Below, piece by piece: positions 44,824-56,301 of a DNA stretch of 64,000 nt; the stretch's first letter is position 1, and every line of letters starts with the position of its first letter. The notes below the pieces were generated by a model. The model saw nothing but the letters and a program-made list of their open reading frames with translations. It ran no database searches and was not told the origin of the DNA. The position numbers and the translations under genes were made by a program. Origin of the DNA: Pseudomonas linyingensis (lineage in GTDB: Bacteria; Pseudomonadota; Gammaproteobacteria; Pseudomonadales; Pseudomonadaceae); the NCBI RefSeq assembly GCF_900109175.1, contig NZ_FNZE01000006.1:186001-250000 (forward strand). The letters run 5' to 3'.

Positions 44824-47220
44824 ATGAACGCAATCATCGAGTTGCCCCTTCTGCCGCTACGTGATGTGGTGGTCTATCCGCACATGGTCATCCCGCTGTT
44901 CGTCGGGCGTGAAAAGTCCATCGAGGCGCTTGAGGCGGCGATGAGCGCAGACAAGCAGATTCTGCTGCTGGCCCAGAAGAACCCGGCGGACGATGATCCC
45001 GCCCCGCAAGCGCTGTACCAGGTGGGCACCGTGGCCAGCGTGCTGCAGTTGCTCAAGCTGCCGGATGGCACGGTCAAGGTGCTGGTCGAGGGTGGCCAGC
45101 GCGGTGCGGTTGAGCGTTTCATCGATGGTGAAACCCATGCGCGCGCCGAAGTGCACCTGGTCGAGGAGGGCGACCTTGCCGAGCGCGAGTCGGAAGTCTT
45201 CTGCCGCAGTCTGCTGAGTCAGTTCGAGCAGTATGTGCAGCTGGGCAAGAAGGTGCCCGCCGAAGTGCTGAGCTCGCTGAGCGGTATCGACGATCCGGCG
45301 CGCCTGGTTGATACCATGGCGGCGCACATGGCGCTGCGCATCGAGCAGAAGCAGGAAATCCTCGAGATTACCGACCTGACCAGCCGGATCGAGCATGTGC
45401 TCGGTCTGCTGGATGCCGAAATCGACCTGCTGCAGGTCGAGAAACGCATCCGTGGCCGGGTCAAGAAGCAGATGGAGCGCAGCCAGCGCGAGTACTACCT
45501 GAACGAGCAGATGAAGGCTATCCAGAAGGAGCTCGGCGAGGGCGAGGAGGGCCACAGCGAGGTCGACGAGCTGAAGAAGCGCATCGACAACGCCGGCATG
45601 AGCAAGGAGGCCCTGCAGAAGGCCAATGCCGAGCTGAACAAGCTCAAGCAGATGTCGCCGATGTCGGCCGAGGCCACAGTGGTGCGCTCCTACATCGAAT
45701 GGCTCACCAACGTGCCGTGGCAGGCCGAGAGCAAGGTGCGTCTCGACCTCAAGCGTGCCGAAGAGATTCTCGACGCCGACCACTATGGTCTGGAAGAGGT
45801 CAAGGAACGCATCCTTGAGTTCCTCGCCGTGCAGAAGCGCGTGAAGAAGCTCAAGGGGCCGGTGCTGTGCCTGGTCGGCCCGCCGGGGGTGGGCAAGACC
45901 TCGCTGGCCGAGTCGATCGCCCGGGCGACCAACCGCAAGTACGTACGCATGGCGCTCGGTGGCGTGCGTGACGAAGCCGAGATTCGCGGTCACCGCCGTA
46001 CCTACATCGGCTCCATGCCCGGTCGCCTGATCCAGAAGATGACCAAGGTCGGCGTGCGCAACCCATTGTTCCTGCTCGACGAGATCGACAAGCTGGGCAG
46101 CGACATGCGTGGTGATCCCGCCTCGGCGCTGCTCGAGGTGCTCGATCCGGAGCAAAATCACAACTTCAACGATCACTATCTGGAAGTCGACTACGATCTG
46201 TCCAACGTGATGTTCCTGTGCACGGCGAACTCGATGAACATCCCGGCGCCGCTGCTCGACCGCATGGAGGTCATCCGTCTGCCGGGTTACACCGAGGCGG
46301 AAAAGATCAACATCGCCACCAAGTACCTGGTGACCAAGCAGGCCGAGGCCAACGGCCTGAAGAAGGGCGAACTGAGCTTCGAGGAAGAAGCGCTGCGCGA
46401 CATCATCCGCTTCTACACCCGCGAGGCCGGGGTGCGTAACCTGGAGCGGCAGATTGCCAAGGTCTGCCGCAAGGCGGTCAAGGACGGCGCCGGCGCGAAG
46501 CGCATCGCGATCACCGTCACCAGCGACAGCCTCGAGCATTACCTGGGCGTGAAGAAATTCCGCTACGGCCAGGCCGAGCAGCAGGATCAGGTCGGCCAGG
46601 TAACCGGCCTGGCCTGGACCCAGGTGGGTGGCGAGCTGCTGACCATCGAGGCTGCGGTGGTGCCCGGCAAGGGCTTGCTGATCAAGACCGGCTCGCTCGG
46701 CGACGTGATGGGTGAGTCGATCACTGCAGCGCTGACCGTAGTGCGCAGCCGGGCCAAGAGTCTGGGAATTGCGCCGGACTTCCACGAAAAGCGCGACATC
46801 CACATCCATGTGCCGGAGGGCGCCACGCCCAAGGACGGTCCGAGCGCAGGCATCGGCATGTGCACTGCGCTGGTCTCCGCGGTGACCGGTATTCCGGTGC
46901 GTGCCGATGTGGCTATGACCGGGGAAATCACCCTGCGCGGGCAAGTGCTGGCCATCGGTGGTCTCAAGGAAAAACTCCTGGCGGCCCACCGCGGCGGTAT
47001 TACCACCGTGATCATTCCCGAGGAAAATGTGCGGGATCTCAAGGAAATCCCGGAGAACATCAAACAAGATCTGCAAATCAAACCGGTCAAATGGATTGAC
47101 GAGGTCCTGCAGATTGCGTTGCAATACAAGCCTGAGCCCTTGCCTGACGCGGCTCCCGAGCGTACAGGGGCGGATGACAAGCGCGATGCCGAAGCCAACG
47201 AGCGAATCAGCACGCACTAG
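44824..47220 (+). CDS. lon: ATP-dependent protease Lon
   Basis: A 798-residue homo-oligomeric AAA+ protease. The N-terminal substrate domain is followed by Walker A GPPGVGKT and Walker B LLDEIDK. The catalytic Ser is in [11 protein letters not shown] and the Lys in [14 protein letters not shown]. The ATG at 44824 ([14 protein letters not shown]) gives family length; the upstream in-frame ATG at 44728 would lie across the promoter. In Pseudomonas, Lon affects quorum sensing, motility and stress survival. Confidence 0.97.
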   Translation: MNAIIELPLLPLRDVVVYPHMVIPLFVGREKSIEALEAAMSADKQILLLAQKNPADDDPAPQALYQVGTVASVLQLLKLPDGTVKVLVEGGQRGAVERFIDGETHARAEVHLVEEGDLAERESEVFCRSLLSQFEQYVQLGKKVPAEVLSSLSGIDDPARLVDTMAAHMALRIEQKQEILEITDLTSRIEHVLGLLDAEIDLLQVEKRIRGRVKKQMERSQREYYLNEQMKAIQKELGEGEEGHSEVDELKKRIDNAGMSKEALQKANAELNKLKQMSPMSAEATVVRSYIEWLTNVPWQAESKVRLDLKRAEEILDADHYGLEEVKERILEFLAVQKRVKKLKGPVLCLVGPPGVGKTSLAESIARATNRKYVRMALGGVRDEAEIRGHRRTYIGSMPGRLIQKMTKVGVRNPLFLLDEIDKLGSDMRGDPASALLEVLDPEQNHNFNDHYLEVDYDLSNVMFLCTANSMNIPAPLLDRMEVIRLPGYTEAEKINIATKYLVTKQAEANGLKKGELSFEEEALRDIIRFYTREAGVRNLERQIAKVCRKAVKDGAGAKRIAITVTSDSLEHYLGVKKFRYGQAEQQDQVGQVTGLAWTQVGGELLTIEAAVVPGKGLLIKTGSLGDVMGESITAALTVVRSRAKSLGIAPDFHEKRDIHIHVPEGATPKDGPSAGIGMCTALVSAVTGIPVRADVAMTGEITLRGQVLAIGGLKEKLLAAHRGGITTVIIPEENVRDLKEIPENIKQDLQIKPVKWIDEVLQIALQYKPEPLPDAAPERTGADDKRDAEANERISTH

Positions 47221-47233
47221 CCGGTAGGCTTTC

Positions 47234-47263
47234 TTGACACTCTTTTCGGGCGCTTGATATAAA
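47234..47263 (+). promoter_or_regulatory. Sigma-70 promoter of hupB
   Basis: TTGACA, an 18-nt spacer and TATAAA, about 100 nt before the hupB start. Near-consensus strength fits an abundant nucleoid protein. Confidence 0.7.
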
Positions 47264-47365
47264 GCGCCTCCTCGTATGTCGGCAAGCCCAACTGCAGACC
47301 TGATATTTGTTGCACCAAAATCCAGATACGAAAATCGAACTCAACAGGAATAAAGGGGACTTAGA

Positions 47366-47638
47366 GTGAACAAGTCGGAACTGATCGATGCCATCGCCGC
47401 ATCTGCTGATATCCCGAAAGCTGTTGCCGGCCGTGCGCTGGATGCTGTAATCGACTCCATCACCGGTGCCCTGAAAGAAGGTGACTCGGTCGTGCTGGTT
47501 GGTTTTGGTACCTTCGCCGTGAAAGAGCGTGCTGCCCGTACCGGTCGCAACCCGCAGACCGGCAAGCCGATCGAGATCGAAGCGGCCAAGATCCCCGGCT
47601 TCAAGGCTGGTAAAGCCCTCAAAGATGCCGTCAACTAA
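47366..47638 (+). CDS. hupB: DNA-binding protein HU-beta
   Basis: A 90-residue HU/IHF-family nucleoid protein. The DNA-binding arm motif [21 protein letters not shown] is present in full, split here as [11 protein letters not shown] and RTGRNPQTG. It starts with GTG at 47366 after AAAGGGGA. In Pseudomonas and enterics hupB lies between lon and ppiD, as here. Confidence 0.96.
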   Translation: MNKSELIDAIAASADIPKAVAGRALDAVIDSITGALKEGDSVVLVGFGTFAVKERAARTGRNPQTGKPIEIEAAKIPGFKAGKALKDAVN

Positions 47639-47686
47639 GCGTCTTTCTGGCAAGTTTCCCCGGGTCGCCATGGGTGACCCGGCAGC

Positions 47687-47763
47687 GGAGCGGTAGTTCA
47701 GTCGGTTAGAATACCGGCCTGTCACGCCGGGGGTCGCGGGTTCGAGTCCCGTCCGCTCCGCCA
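47687..47763 (+). tRNA. tRNA-Asp (anticodon GTC)
   Basis: A 77-nt cloverleaf. The acceptor GGAGCGG pairs with CCGCTCC, the anticodon loop CTGTCAC gives GTC, the T-loop is GGTTCGAGTCC, and CCA is encoded. It lies between hupB and ppiD. Confidence 0.96.
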
Positions 47764-47772
47764 GTTATCGAG

Positions 47773-47805
47773 AAGGCGCATCCTCGGATGCGCCTTTCTT
47801 TTATC
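47773..47805 (+). terminator. Intrinsic terminator after tRNA-Asp
   Basis: AAGGCGCATC and GATGCGCCTT around a 4-nt loop, followed by TCTTTTATCTT. Confidence 0.85.
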
Positions 47806-47869
47806 TTCACTGCCATAACCCACGCCGGATGCCTGCCTGGGCAGGGTGCCGGCCGCGTTTGGGGGCTGC

Positions 47870-49744
47870 ATGCTTCAAAATATCAGGGACAACTCGCAGG
47901 GCTGGATCGCCAAGACCATCATTGGCGTGATCATCGTGCTCATGGCGTTGACCGGCTTCGATGCGATCATGAGCGCCGCGAACAACAACCAGGACGCCGC
48001 CGAAGTCAACGGCGAGAGCGTCAGCAAAGATGAACTGAACCGCGCCGTGGACATGCAGCGCCGCCAGCTGGCCCAGCAACTGGGCAGCCAGTTCGATGCG
48101 TCGCTGCTGGACGACAAGTTGCTGCGCGAGGGTGCTCTGAAGGCCCTGATCGATCGCAAGCTGCTGTTGCAGAGCGCCGGCGATGCGGGTTTCGGCTTTT
48201 CCCAGCAGGCCCTCGACCAGCTGATCCTGCTCACCCCCGAGTTCCAGCAGGATGGCAAGTTCGATCCCGACCGCTTCGATCAGGTGATCCGTCAGATGGG
48301 CTACAGCCGCCAGCAGTTCCGCACGCTGCTGGAGCAGGAAATGCTCATTGGCCAGCTGCGTGCCGGTCTGGCAGGCAGCGGCTTTGTCACCGATCAGGAA
48401 GTCCGCAGCTTTGCCGCCCTCGAACGGCAGACCCGCGATTTCGCCACCTTGGCGATCAAGGCTCGACCGGAGCAGATCGAAGTCTCCGAGCAGCAGGTCA
48501 AGGCCTACTACGACGAGCATGCCAGCGAGTTCATGACCCCCGAGCAGGTGCTGATCGAGTACATCGAGCTGAAGAAGGATGTCTTCTTCGACCAGGTCGA
48601 GGTCTCCGACGAGGAGATCCAGGCGGCGTACGAGAAGGAAATTGCCAATCTCGGTGAGCAGCGCCGGGCTTCGCACATCCTTCTGGAAACCGGCGACAAG
48701 CTGAGCGACGAGCAGGCCAAGGCCAAGCTCGAAGAGCTGCGCCAGCGCATCGAAAAGGGTGAGGACTTCGCGGCCCTGGCCAAGGAGTTCTCCAGCGACC
48801 TCGGCTCGTCCGCCAATGGCGGCGACCTCGGTTTCGCCGCGGCGGGCGTCTACGATCCGGCGTTCGAGGCGGCCCTGTTCGCCCTCAAGGTCGGCGAGCT
48901 GTCGGCTCCGGTGAAAAGCGAGTTCGGCTGGCACCTGATCCGCCTGGACGACGTGCAGGCGGCCGAAGTGCCCACGCTGGCGAGCCTGCGCCCGCAGCTC
49001 GAGCATGACCTCAAGGCCCAGCAGGTCGAGCAGCGCTTCGTCGAGGTGAGCAAGCAGCTGGAGGACGCCGCCTTCGAATCCGCCGACCTGGCCCAGCCGG
49101 CCCAGGAGCTGGGTCTCGAGGTCAAGCAGGCTGCACCGTTCGGCCGTGAGGGTGGCGAAGGCATCGCGGCCAATCGCCAGGTGCTGCAGGCTGCCTTCAG
49201 TCCCGAAGTGCTGACCGACGGCGCCAACAGCAGCGTCCTCGAGCTGGATCCTGACACCGTGGTGGTACTGCGGGTCAAGGAGCATCGCAAGCCTGAGCAG
49301 CAGCCTCTGGAGCAACTGGCCGAGCGCCTGCGTGAACGCATCCGTCAGGAGCAGGCTGCCGCAGCGGCGAAAGTGCGCGGCGAGGCGTTGCTGGCCGATC
49401 TGCGTGCGGGCAAGACCCCGGTGATCCAGGCCGAGTCGGGCGAAGCCTGGCAGGTGACCGAGGCGGCCTCGCGCAGCCAGGAGAATGTCGATCCGCAGGT
49501 TCTGCAGGCACTGTTCCGCATGCCGCGGCCGGCGGCTGCCGACAAGCCGGGCTTTGCCGGACTGTCGCTGGGCAATGGCGACTATCTGGTCCTGCGCCTG
49601 AATGGCGTGAGCAGCAGCGAGGCTGAGCTGTCGGCAGAAGAGCTGGCGATGTATCGCCGCTTCCTGGCCTCGCGCAGCGGCCAGCAGGACTTCCTGGCCT
49701 TCCAGCGTCAGCTGCAAGCCGAGGCGCAGATCGAGCGATTCTGA
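47870..49744 (+). CDS. ppiD: Periplasmic folding chaperone/peptidyl-prolyl isomerase PpiD
   Basis: A 624-residue SurA/PpiD-family protein anchored by one N-terminal helix (about residues 11-31) with the rest in the periplasm. A SurA-like N-domain surrounds one parvulin (PpiC) domain in the middle (ASHILLETGDKLSDEQAKAK and following). PpiD works near the SecYEG exit on newly exported proteins. The ATG at 47870 follows GGGGG; the ORF upstream has no better start. It is terminated by a clear hairpin. Confidence 0.93.
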   Translation: MLQNIRDNSQGWIAKTIIGVIIVLMALTGFDAIMSAANNNQDAAEVNGESVSKDELNRAVDMQRRQLAQQLGSQFDASLLDDKLLREGALKALIDRKLLLQSAGDAGFGFSQQALDQLILLTPEFQQDGKFDPDRFDQVIRQMGYSRQQFRTLLEQEMLIGQLRAGLAGSGFVTDQEVRSFAALERQTRDFATLAIKARPEQIEVSEQQVKAYYDEHASEFMTPEQVLIEYIELKKDVFFDQVEVSDEEIQAAYEKEIANLGEQRRASHILLETGDKLSDEQAKAKLEELRQRIEKGEDFAALAKEFSSDLGSSANGGDLGFAAAGVYDPAFEAALFALKVGELSAPVKSEFGWHLIRLDDVQAAEVPTLASLRPQLEHDLKAQQVEQRFVEVSKQLEDAAFESADLAQPAQELGLEVKQAAPFGREGGEGIAANRQVLQAAFSPEVLTDGANSSVLELDPDTVVVLRVKEHRKPEQQPLEQLAERLRERIRQEQAAAAAKVRGEALLADLRAGKTPVIQAESGEAWQVTEAASRSQENVDPQVLQALFRMPRPAAADKPGFAGLSLGNGDYLVLRLNGVSSSEAELSAEELAMYRRFLASRSGQQDFLAFQRQLQAEAQIERF

Positions 49745-49770
49745 TCGCTTCCACGCAGCAATGACACCGC

Positions 49771-49800
49771 CAACGCCTCCATCTGGGGGCGTTGTGCTTT
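49771..49800 (+). terminator. Intrinsic terminator after ppiD
   Basis: A 10-bp stem (one G-T wobble) with a 4-nt loop, ending at GGGGGCGTTG, followed by TGCTTT. It lies 26 nt past the ppiD stop. Confidence 0.8.
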
Positions 49801-49901
49801 GCGGCGCGCAGCTTTATGGGGCTGTTTGTGCGGGTGCGCTACGGCGCAGTAGGACGGGGGAGAGGTGAAGCGCGGGAGTGGCCGGACGGCCGGGGAGGGA
49901 A

Positions 49902-49927
49902 ACCGACCCGCACGGCGGCGGGTCGGT
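49902..49927 (-). terminator. Hairpin after fabI
   Basis: A perfect 10-bp stem (ACCGACCCGC with GCGGGTCGGT) and a 6-nt loop, 9 nt beyond the fabI stop. It is placed to terminate fabI transcripts. Confidence 0.75.
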
Positions 49928-49936
49928 GTGGGCCGC

Positions 49937-50731
49937 TTAGTCTTCCAGCGAGCCCATGGCGGTGGTATTGAAGCCACCGTCGACGTACATGATTTCACCG
50001 CTGATGCCCGAGGCCAGGTCGGAGCACAGGAAGGCACCGGCGTTGCCGACTTCGTCGATGGTGACGTTGCGGCGCAGCGGAGTCTGGCGCTCGTTGGCGG
50101 CCAGCATCTTGCGGAAGCTGGCGATGCCGGAGGCGGCCAGGGTGCGGATCGGGCCGGCGGAGATGCAGTTGACGCGGGTGCCTTCCGGGCCGAGGCTGCC
50201 GGCCAGGTAGCGCACGCCGGCCTCCAGGCTGGCCTTGGCCATGCCCATGACGTTGTAGTTGGGCATGGTGCGCTCGGCACCCAGGTAGGACAGGGTCAGC
50301 AGGCTGCCATTGCGACCCTTCATCATCTCGCGGCCGGCCTTGGCCAGGGCGACGAAGCTGTAGGCGCTGATGTCGTGAGCGATCTTGAAGCCTTCACGAG
50401 TGGTGACTTCGGTAAAGTCGCCGTTCAGCTGGTCGCCCGGAGCGAAGCCGACCGAGTGGACGATGCAGTCCAGACCATCCCACTTCTTGGCCAGTTCCTC
50501 GAACACGCGGGCGATGTCGTCATCGTTGGCCACGTCGCAAGGGAAGCACAGGTCGGCGCTGGAGCCCCAGCCTGCGGCGAACTCTTCGACGCGGCCCTTG
50601 AGCTTGTCGTTCTGGTAGGTGAAGGCCAGTTCCGCACCCTCGCGGTGCATCGCGGCGGCGATGCCGGAGGCGATGGACAGCTTGCTGGCGACGCCGACGA
50701 TCAGCACGCGCTTACCGGTGAGAAAACCCAT
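49937..50731 (-). CDS. fabI: Enoyl-[acyl-carrier-protein] reductase FabI
   Basis: A 264-residue SDR enzyme reducing enoyl-ACP with NAD(P)H in the last step of each fatty acid elongation cycle. The catalytic Tyr-X6-Lys is in [13 protein letters not shown], and the cofactor-binding [14 protein letters not shown] motif is at the N-terminus. The FabI family is the target of triclosan. FabV and FabL are the alternative types, and this one is clearly FabI. It stands next to the npp importer genes on the same strand. Confidence 0.96.
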   Translation of the reverse strand: MGFLTGKRVLIVGVASKLSIASGIAAAMHREGAELAFTYQNDKLKGRVEEFAAGWGSSADLCFPCDVANDDDIARVFEELAKKWDGLDCIVHSVGFAPGDQLNGDFTEVTTREGFKIAHDISAYSFVALAKAGREMMKGRNGSLLTLSYLGAERTMPNYNVMGMAKASLEAGVRYLAGSLGPEGTRVNCISAGPIRTLAASGIASFRKMLAANERQTPLRRNVTIDEVGNAGAFLCSDLASGISGEIMYVDGGFNTTAMGSLED

Positions 50732-50751
50732 TGTGTACTTCCTCTTTCTGG

Positions 50752-52359
<1,608 letters not shown>

Positions 52360-52363
52360 GGCC

Positions 52364-53383
52364 TCACTTCCTCGGGTCGAAGGCATCGCGCGCGGCCTCG
52401 CCGATGAATACCAGCAGGGTCAGCATCAGCGCCAGCACGGCGAAGGCGCTGATGCCCAGCCACGGCGCCTGCAGGTTGGACTTGCCCTGGGCGACCAGTT
52501 CGCCCAGCGACGGCGAGCCGGGCGGCAGGCCGAAACCGAGGAAGTCCAGCGCGGTGAGGGTGCCGATGGCCCCGGTGAGAATGAACGGCATGAAGGTCAT
52601 GGTCGAGACCATGGCGTTGGGCAGGATATGCCGGTACATGATCGCGCCGTTGCCCATGCCTAGGGCGCGGGCGGCGCGCACGTACTCGAGATTGCGCCCG
52701 CGCAGGAACTCGGCGCGCACCACGTCGACCAGGCTCATCCACGAGAACAGCAGCATGATGCCCAGCAGCCACCAGAAGTTCGGTTCGACAAAGCTGGCGA
52801 GGATGATCAGCAGGTAGAGCACCGGCAGGCCCGACCAGATCTCCAGGAAGCGCTGGCCGACCAGGTCGACCCAGCCGCCGTAGAAGCCCTGCAGGGCGCC
52901 GGCGGCGACGCCGATGATCGAGCTGAGCAGGGTCAGGGTCAGGGCGAACAGCACCGAGATGCGAAAGCCGTAGATGACCCGCGCCAGCACGTCGCGGCCC
53001 TGGTCGTCGGTGCCCAACCAGTTGTCCGCCGAGGGCGGCGCGGGGGCCGGCACCTTGAGTTCGTAGTTGATGCTGTCGTAGCTGTAGGGAATCGGCGGCC
53101 AGAGCATCCAGCCGTTCTTCGATTCGATCAGCTCGCGCATATACGGGCTCTTGTAGTCGGCCTCCAGGGGGAACTCGCCGCCGAAGGCGGTTTCCGGGTA
53201 GCGCGTGACCACCGGCACGTACAACTGGCCATCGAAGCTGACCAGCAGCGGCTTGTCGTTGGCGATCAGTTCTGCGCCGAGGCTGAGGACGAACAGACCG
53301 AGGAACAGCCACAGCGCGTACCAGCCGCGCTTGTGCGCCTTGAACAGCGCGAAGCGGCGCTGGTTGATGGGCGAGAGGGCCAT
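52364..53383 (-). CDS. nppC: ABC transporter permease NppC (YejE-like)
   Basis: A 339-residue binding-protein-dependent permease of the OppC/DppC class. One N-terminal helix (about residues 21-40) precedes a periplasmic domain, then a membrane block with the EAA loop (EYVRAARALGMGNGAIMYRHILPNA in two halves). It ends in a short basic tail. It starts at the ATG at 53383, 2 nt after the nppB stop, and is 4 nt from the ATPase gene, so translation is coupled. Confidence 0.92.
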   Translation of the reverse strand: MALSPINQRRFALFKAHKRGWYALWLFLGLFVLSLGAELIANDKPLLVSFDGQLYVPVVTRYPETAFGGEFPLEADYKSPYMRELIESKNGWMLWPPIPYSYDSINYELKVPAPAPPSADNWLGTDDQGRDVLARVIYGFRISVLFALTLTLLSSIIGVAAGALQGFYGGWVDLVGQRFLEIWSGLPVLYLLIILASFVEPNFWWLLGIMLLFSWMSLVDVVRAEFLRGRNLEYVRAARALGMGNGAIMYRHILPNAMVSTMTFMPFILTGAIGTLTALDFLGFGLPPGSPSLGELVAQGKSNLQAPWLGISAFAVLALMLTLLVFIGEAARDAFDPRK

Positions 53384-53385
53384 GC

Positions 53386-54471
53386 TCAGCCCTCCCGGCT
53401 TTCGAAGTGGATGCGCGGATCGACCAGGGTGTAGGTGAGGTCGCCGATCAGTTTCACGATCAGTCCCAGCAGGGTGAAGATGAACAGGGTGCCGAACACC
53501 ACCGGATAGTCGCGGTTGATCGCCGATTCGAAGCTCATCAGGCCGAGGCCGTCGAGGGAGAAGATCACCTCGATCAGCAGGGAGCCGGTGAAGAACAGGC
53601 CGATGAACGCCGAGGGAAAGCCGGCGATGATGATCAGCATGGCGTTGCGGAATACGTGGCCGTAGAGCACGCGGTTCTCCGACAAGCCCTTGGCGCGGGC
53701 GGTGACCACATACTGCTTGCCGATCTCGTCGAGGAAGCTGTTCTTGGTCAGCAGGGTCAGGGTGGCGAAGTTGCCGATCACCAAGGCAGTCACCGGCAGC
53801 GCCAGGTGCCAGAAGTAGTCGGTGATCTTGCCCCACAGGCTCAGTTCGTCGAAGTTGTTCGAGGTCAGCCCGCGCAGGGGGAACCAGTCGAAGTAGCTAC
53901 CGCCGGCGAACAGTACGATCAGGAGGATGGCGAACAGGAAGGCGGGGATGGCGTAGCCGACGATGATCGCGGTGCTGGTCCATACGTCGAAGGTGCTGCC
54001 GTGCCGCATGGCCTTGGCGATGCCCAGCGGGATCGACACCAGGTACATGATCAGCGTGCTCCACAGGCCGAGCGAGATGGACACCGGCATCTTCTCGATG
54101 ATCAGCTCGGTGACCGTAGCGTCGCGGAAGAAGCTCTGCCCGAAGTCGAAGTGCAGGTAGTTCTTGATCATGATCCAGAAGCGCTCGCTGGCCGGCTTGT
54201 CGAAGCCGTACATGCGCTCGATCTCCTTGACCAGTTCGGGATCCAGACCCTGGGCACCACGATAGGCATTGCCGGCCGCGGCGACCTCGGCCCCGCCGCC
54301 GGCGATGCGCCCGGTGGCGCCGCCAGCGGCGGCATCGAAGCCTTCGAGCTTGGCGATCATCTGCTCCACCGGACCACCGGGGGCGGCCTGGATGATGATG
54401 AAGTTGATCAGCAGGATGCCGAACAGGGTCGGCACGATCAGCAGCAGGCGGCGGAAGATGTAGGCCAGCAT
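53386..54471 (-). CDS. nppB: ABC transporter permease NppB (YejB-like)
   Basis: A 361-residue permease of the OppB/DppB class, with an N-terminal helix, a large periplasmic insertion (about residues 40-120) and five further helices. The EAA loop is in [20 protein letters not shown]. It pairs with NppC to form the channel. The stop of nppA2 is directly before its start (1-nt gap). Confidence 0.92.
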   Translation of the reverse strand: MLAYIFRRLLLIVPTLFGILLINFIIIQAAPGGPVEQMIAKLEGFDAAAGGATGRIAGGGAEVAAAGNAYRGAQGLDPELVKEIERMYGFDKPASERFWIMIKNYLHFDFGQSFFRDATVTELIIEKMPVSISLGLWSTLIMYLVSIPLGIAKAMRHGSTFDVWTSTAIIVGYAIPAFLFAILLIVLFAGGSYFDWFPLRGLTSNNFDELSLWGKITDYFWHLALPVTALVIGNFATLTLLTKNSFLDEIGKQYVVTARAKGLSENRVLYGHVFRNAMLIIIAGFPSAFIGLFFTGSLLIEVIFSLDGLGLMSFESAINRDYPVVFGTLFIFTLLGLIVKLIGDLTYTLVDPRIHFESREG

Positions 54472-56301
54472 TCAGCGTGACTCCCCGGCCGCGACCGGCG
54501 CGCCGGCATCCGGCCTGGCCCACCAGGTGTACAGGCCGATGTCGTACAGCGGCGCCACCGGCGGATGCTCGAGGCGGTCCCAGCGCGCCACCCGCCAGGT
54601 CTTGATATGCCAGTTGGGGATCACGTAGTGGCCCCACAGCAGCACGCGGTCCAGCGCGCGGGTGTGGTCGATCAGGCTCTGCCGGCTGTCGGCCTTGATC
54701 AGGCCTTCGACCAGGGCGTCGATGGCCGGGTCCTTGAGGCCGATCAGGTTGCGGCTGCCGGGGTTGTCGGCGCTGCTGGAGTGCCAATATTCTCGCTGCT
54801 CGTTGCCTGGCGAGCTGGACTGGCTGAAACCGCCGACGATCAGGTCGAAGTCCCGCGAGCGCAGGCGGTTGATGTACTGCGAGACGTCGGCGCGGCGGAT
54901 CTGCAGCTCGATGCCGAGGCTGGCCAGGTTGCGCTTGAACGGCAGCAGCACGCGCTCGAACTCGATCTGGGCGAGGAGGAACTCGATCACCACCGGCTTG
55001 CCCTCGCGATCCAGCATGCGGTCCTGCTCCAGGCGCCAGCCGGCCTGTTGCAGTAGCTCGAAGGCACGCCGGCGCTGCTCGCGGATCACCCCGCTGCCGT
55101 CGCTCTTCGGCGGCTGGTATTGCTCGCTGAACACCTGGGCCGGCAGCTGTGCGCGCCAGGGTTCGAGCAGCTTCAGCTCGGCGGGCGAGGGCAGGCCGCT
55201 GGCGGCCAGCTCGGAGTTCTCGAAGTAGCTGCCGGTGCGCACGTAGGCGCCGTGGAATAGCTGGCGGTTGGTCCACTCGAAGTCGAACAGCAGGCCCAGC
55301 GCTTCGCGTACGCGGGCATCCTGGAACTGCGGGCGGCGCAGGTTGAAGATGAAGCCCTGCATGCCGGCCGGATTGTGGTTGGCGATCTCCTCCTTGATCA
55401 GCCGGCCGTCCTTGACCGCCGGCGAGTCGTAGGCGGTGGCCCAGTTCTTCGCGCTGCTTTCCACCCAGAAGTCGAATTGCCCGGCCTTGAGGGCTTCGAG
55501 GGCCACGGTGTTGTCGCGGTAGTAGTCGACCGTCAGGCTGTCGAAGTTGTACTGGCCGCGGTTGACCGGCAGGTCCTTGCCCCACCAGTCCTTGACCCGC
55601 TCGTAGCGGATGCTGCGCCCGGCCTGTACTTCGGCGACCTGGTAGGGGCCGCTGCCCAGCGGTGGCTCCAGGCTGGTGCGGGCGAACTCGCGACCCTCCC
55701 AGGCGTGCTTGGGCAACACCGGCAGCTGGCCGACGATCAGCGGCAGCTCGCGGTTGCCCGCCTGGCGGAAGTCGAAGCGCACCGTGCGCTCGCCCTCGGC
55801 CATGGCCTTCTCGACGTCGGCGTAGTAGGCGCGGTACTGCGGGGCGCCGTCTTTCATCAGGGTGTCGAAGGTGAATACTACGTCGGCGGCGGTCACCGGC
55901 TGTCCATCGTGGAAGCGCGCCTCGGGGCGCAGGGTGAAGCGCACCCAGCGGTTGTCCGCAGCCTTCTCGATCTTCTCGGCCAGCAGGCCGTACTCGGTGA
56001 ACGGCTCGTCGAGGCTGCGTCGGGTCAGGGTGTCGTAGACCAGACCGATCTCGTCGGCGGCGACGCCCTTGTTGATGAACGGGTTGAGGCTGTCGAAGCC
56101 GCCGAAGCCGGCCTGGCGCAGGGTGCCGCCCTTGGGCGCGTCCGGGTTGACGTAGGCGAAGTGCTGGAAGTTGGCCGGGTACTTCGGCGCCTCGTCGTAC
56201 AGGGTCAGCGCATGTTTGGCGGCGGCCGCGGCATTCAGGGCCACACCGAACAGCAGGGCGCAGCCGGCGAGCAGGCGGGTGCGGCGCAGGAAGACGGTCA
56301 T
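54472..56301 (-). CDS. nppA2: Periplasmic peptide-binding protein NppA2 (YejA-like)
   Basis: A 609-residue SBP of the Opp/Dpp (cluster C) family with a signal peptide ending near residue 28 (NAAAAAKHALTLY). The core includes NPDAPKGGTLRQ and FTLRPEARFHDGQPVT. It is preceded by a second, similar protein of exactly the same length with which it overlaps by 4 nt. Two binding proteins for one permease are known for the Npp system. Sequence alone does not show which ligand each takes. Confidence 0.88.
   Translation of the reverse strand: MTVFLRRTRLLAGCALLFGVALNAAAAAKHALTLYDEAPKYPANFQHFAYVNPDAPKGGTLRQAGFGGFDSLNPFINKGVAADEIGLVYDTLTRRSLDEPFTEYGLLAEKIEKAADNRWVRFTLRPEARFHDGQPVTAADVVFTFDTLMKDGAPQYRAYYADVEKAMAEGERTVRFDFRQAGNRELPLIVGQLPVLPKHAWEGREFARTSLEPPLGSGPYQVAEVQAGRSIRYERVKDWWGKDLPVNRGQYNFDSLTVDYYRDNTVALEALKAGQFDFWVESSAKNWATAYDSPAVKDGRLIKEEIANHNPAGMQGFIFNLRRPQFQDARVREALGLLFDFEWTNRQLFHGAYVRTGSYFENSELAASGLPSPAELKLLEPWRAQLPAQVFSEQYQPPKSDGSGVIREQRRRAFELLQQAGWRLEQDRMLDREGKPVVIEFLLAQIEFERVLLPFKRNLASLGIELQIRRADVSQYINRLRSRDFDLIVGGFSQSSSPGNEQREYWHSSSADNPGSRNLIGLKDPAIDALVEGLIKADSRQSLIDHTRALDRVLLWGHYVIPNWHIKTWRVARWDRLEHPPVAPLYDIGLYTWWARPDAGAPVAAGESR

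Noticed and set aside
44857-47217. Long minus-strand open frame antisense to lon
   Set aside because: It shadows the lon reading frame and has no recognisable domain or start signals.
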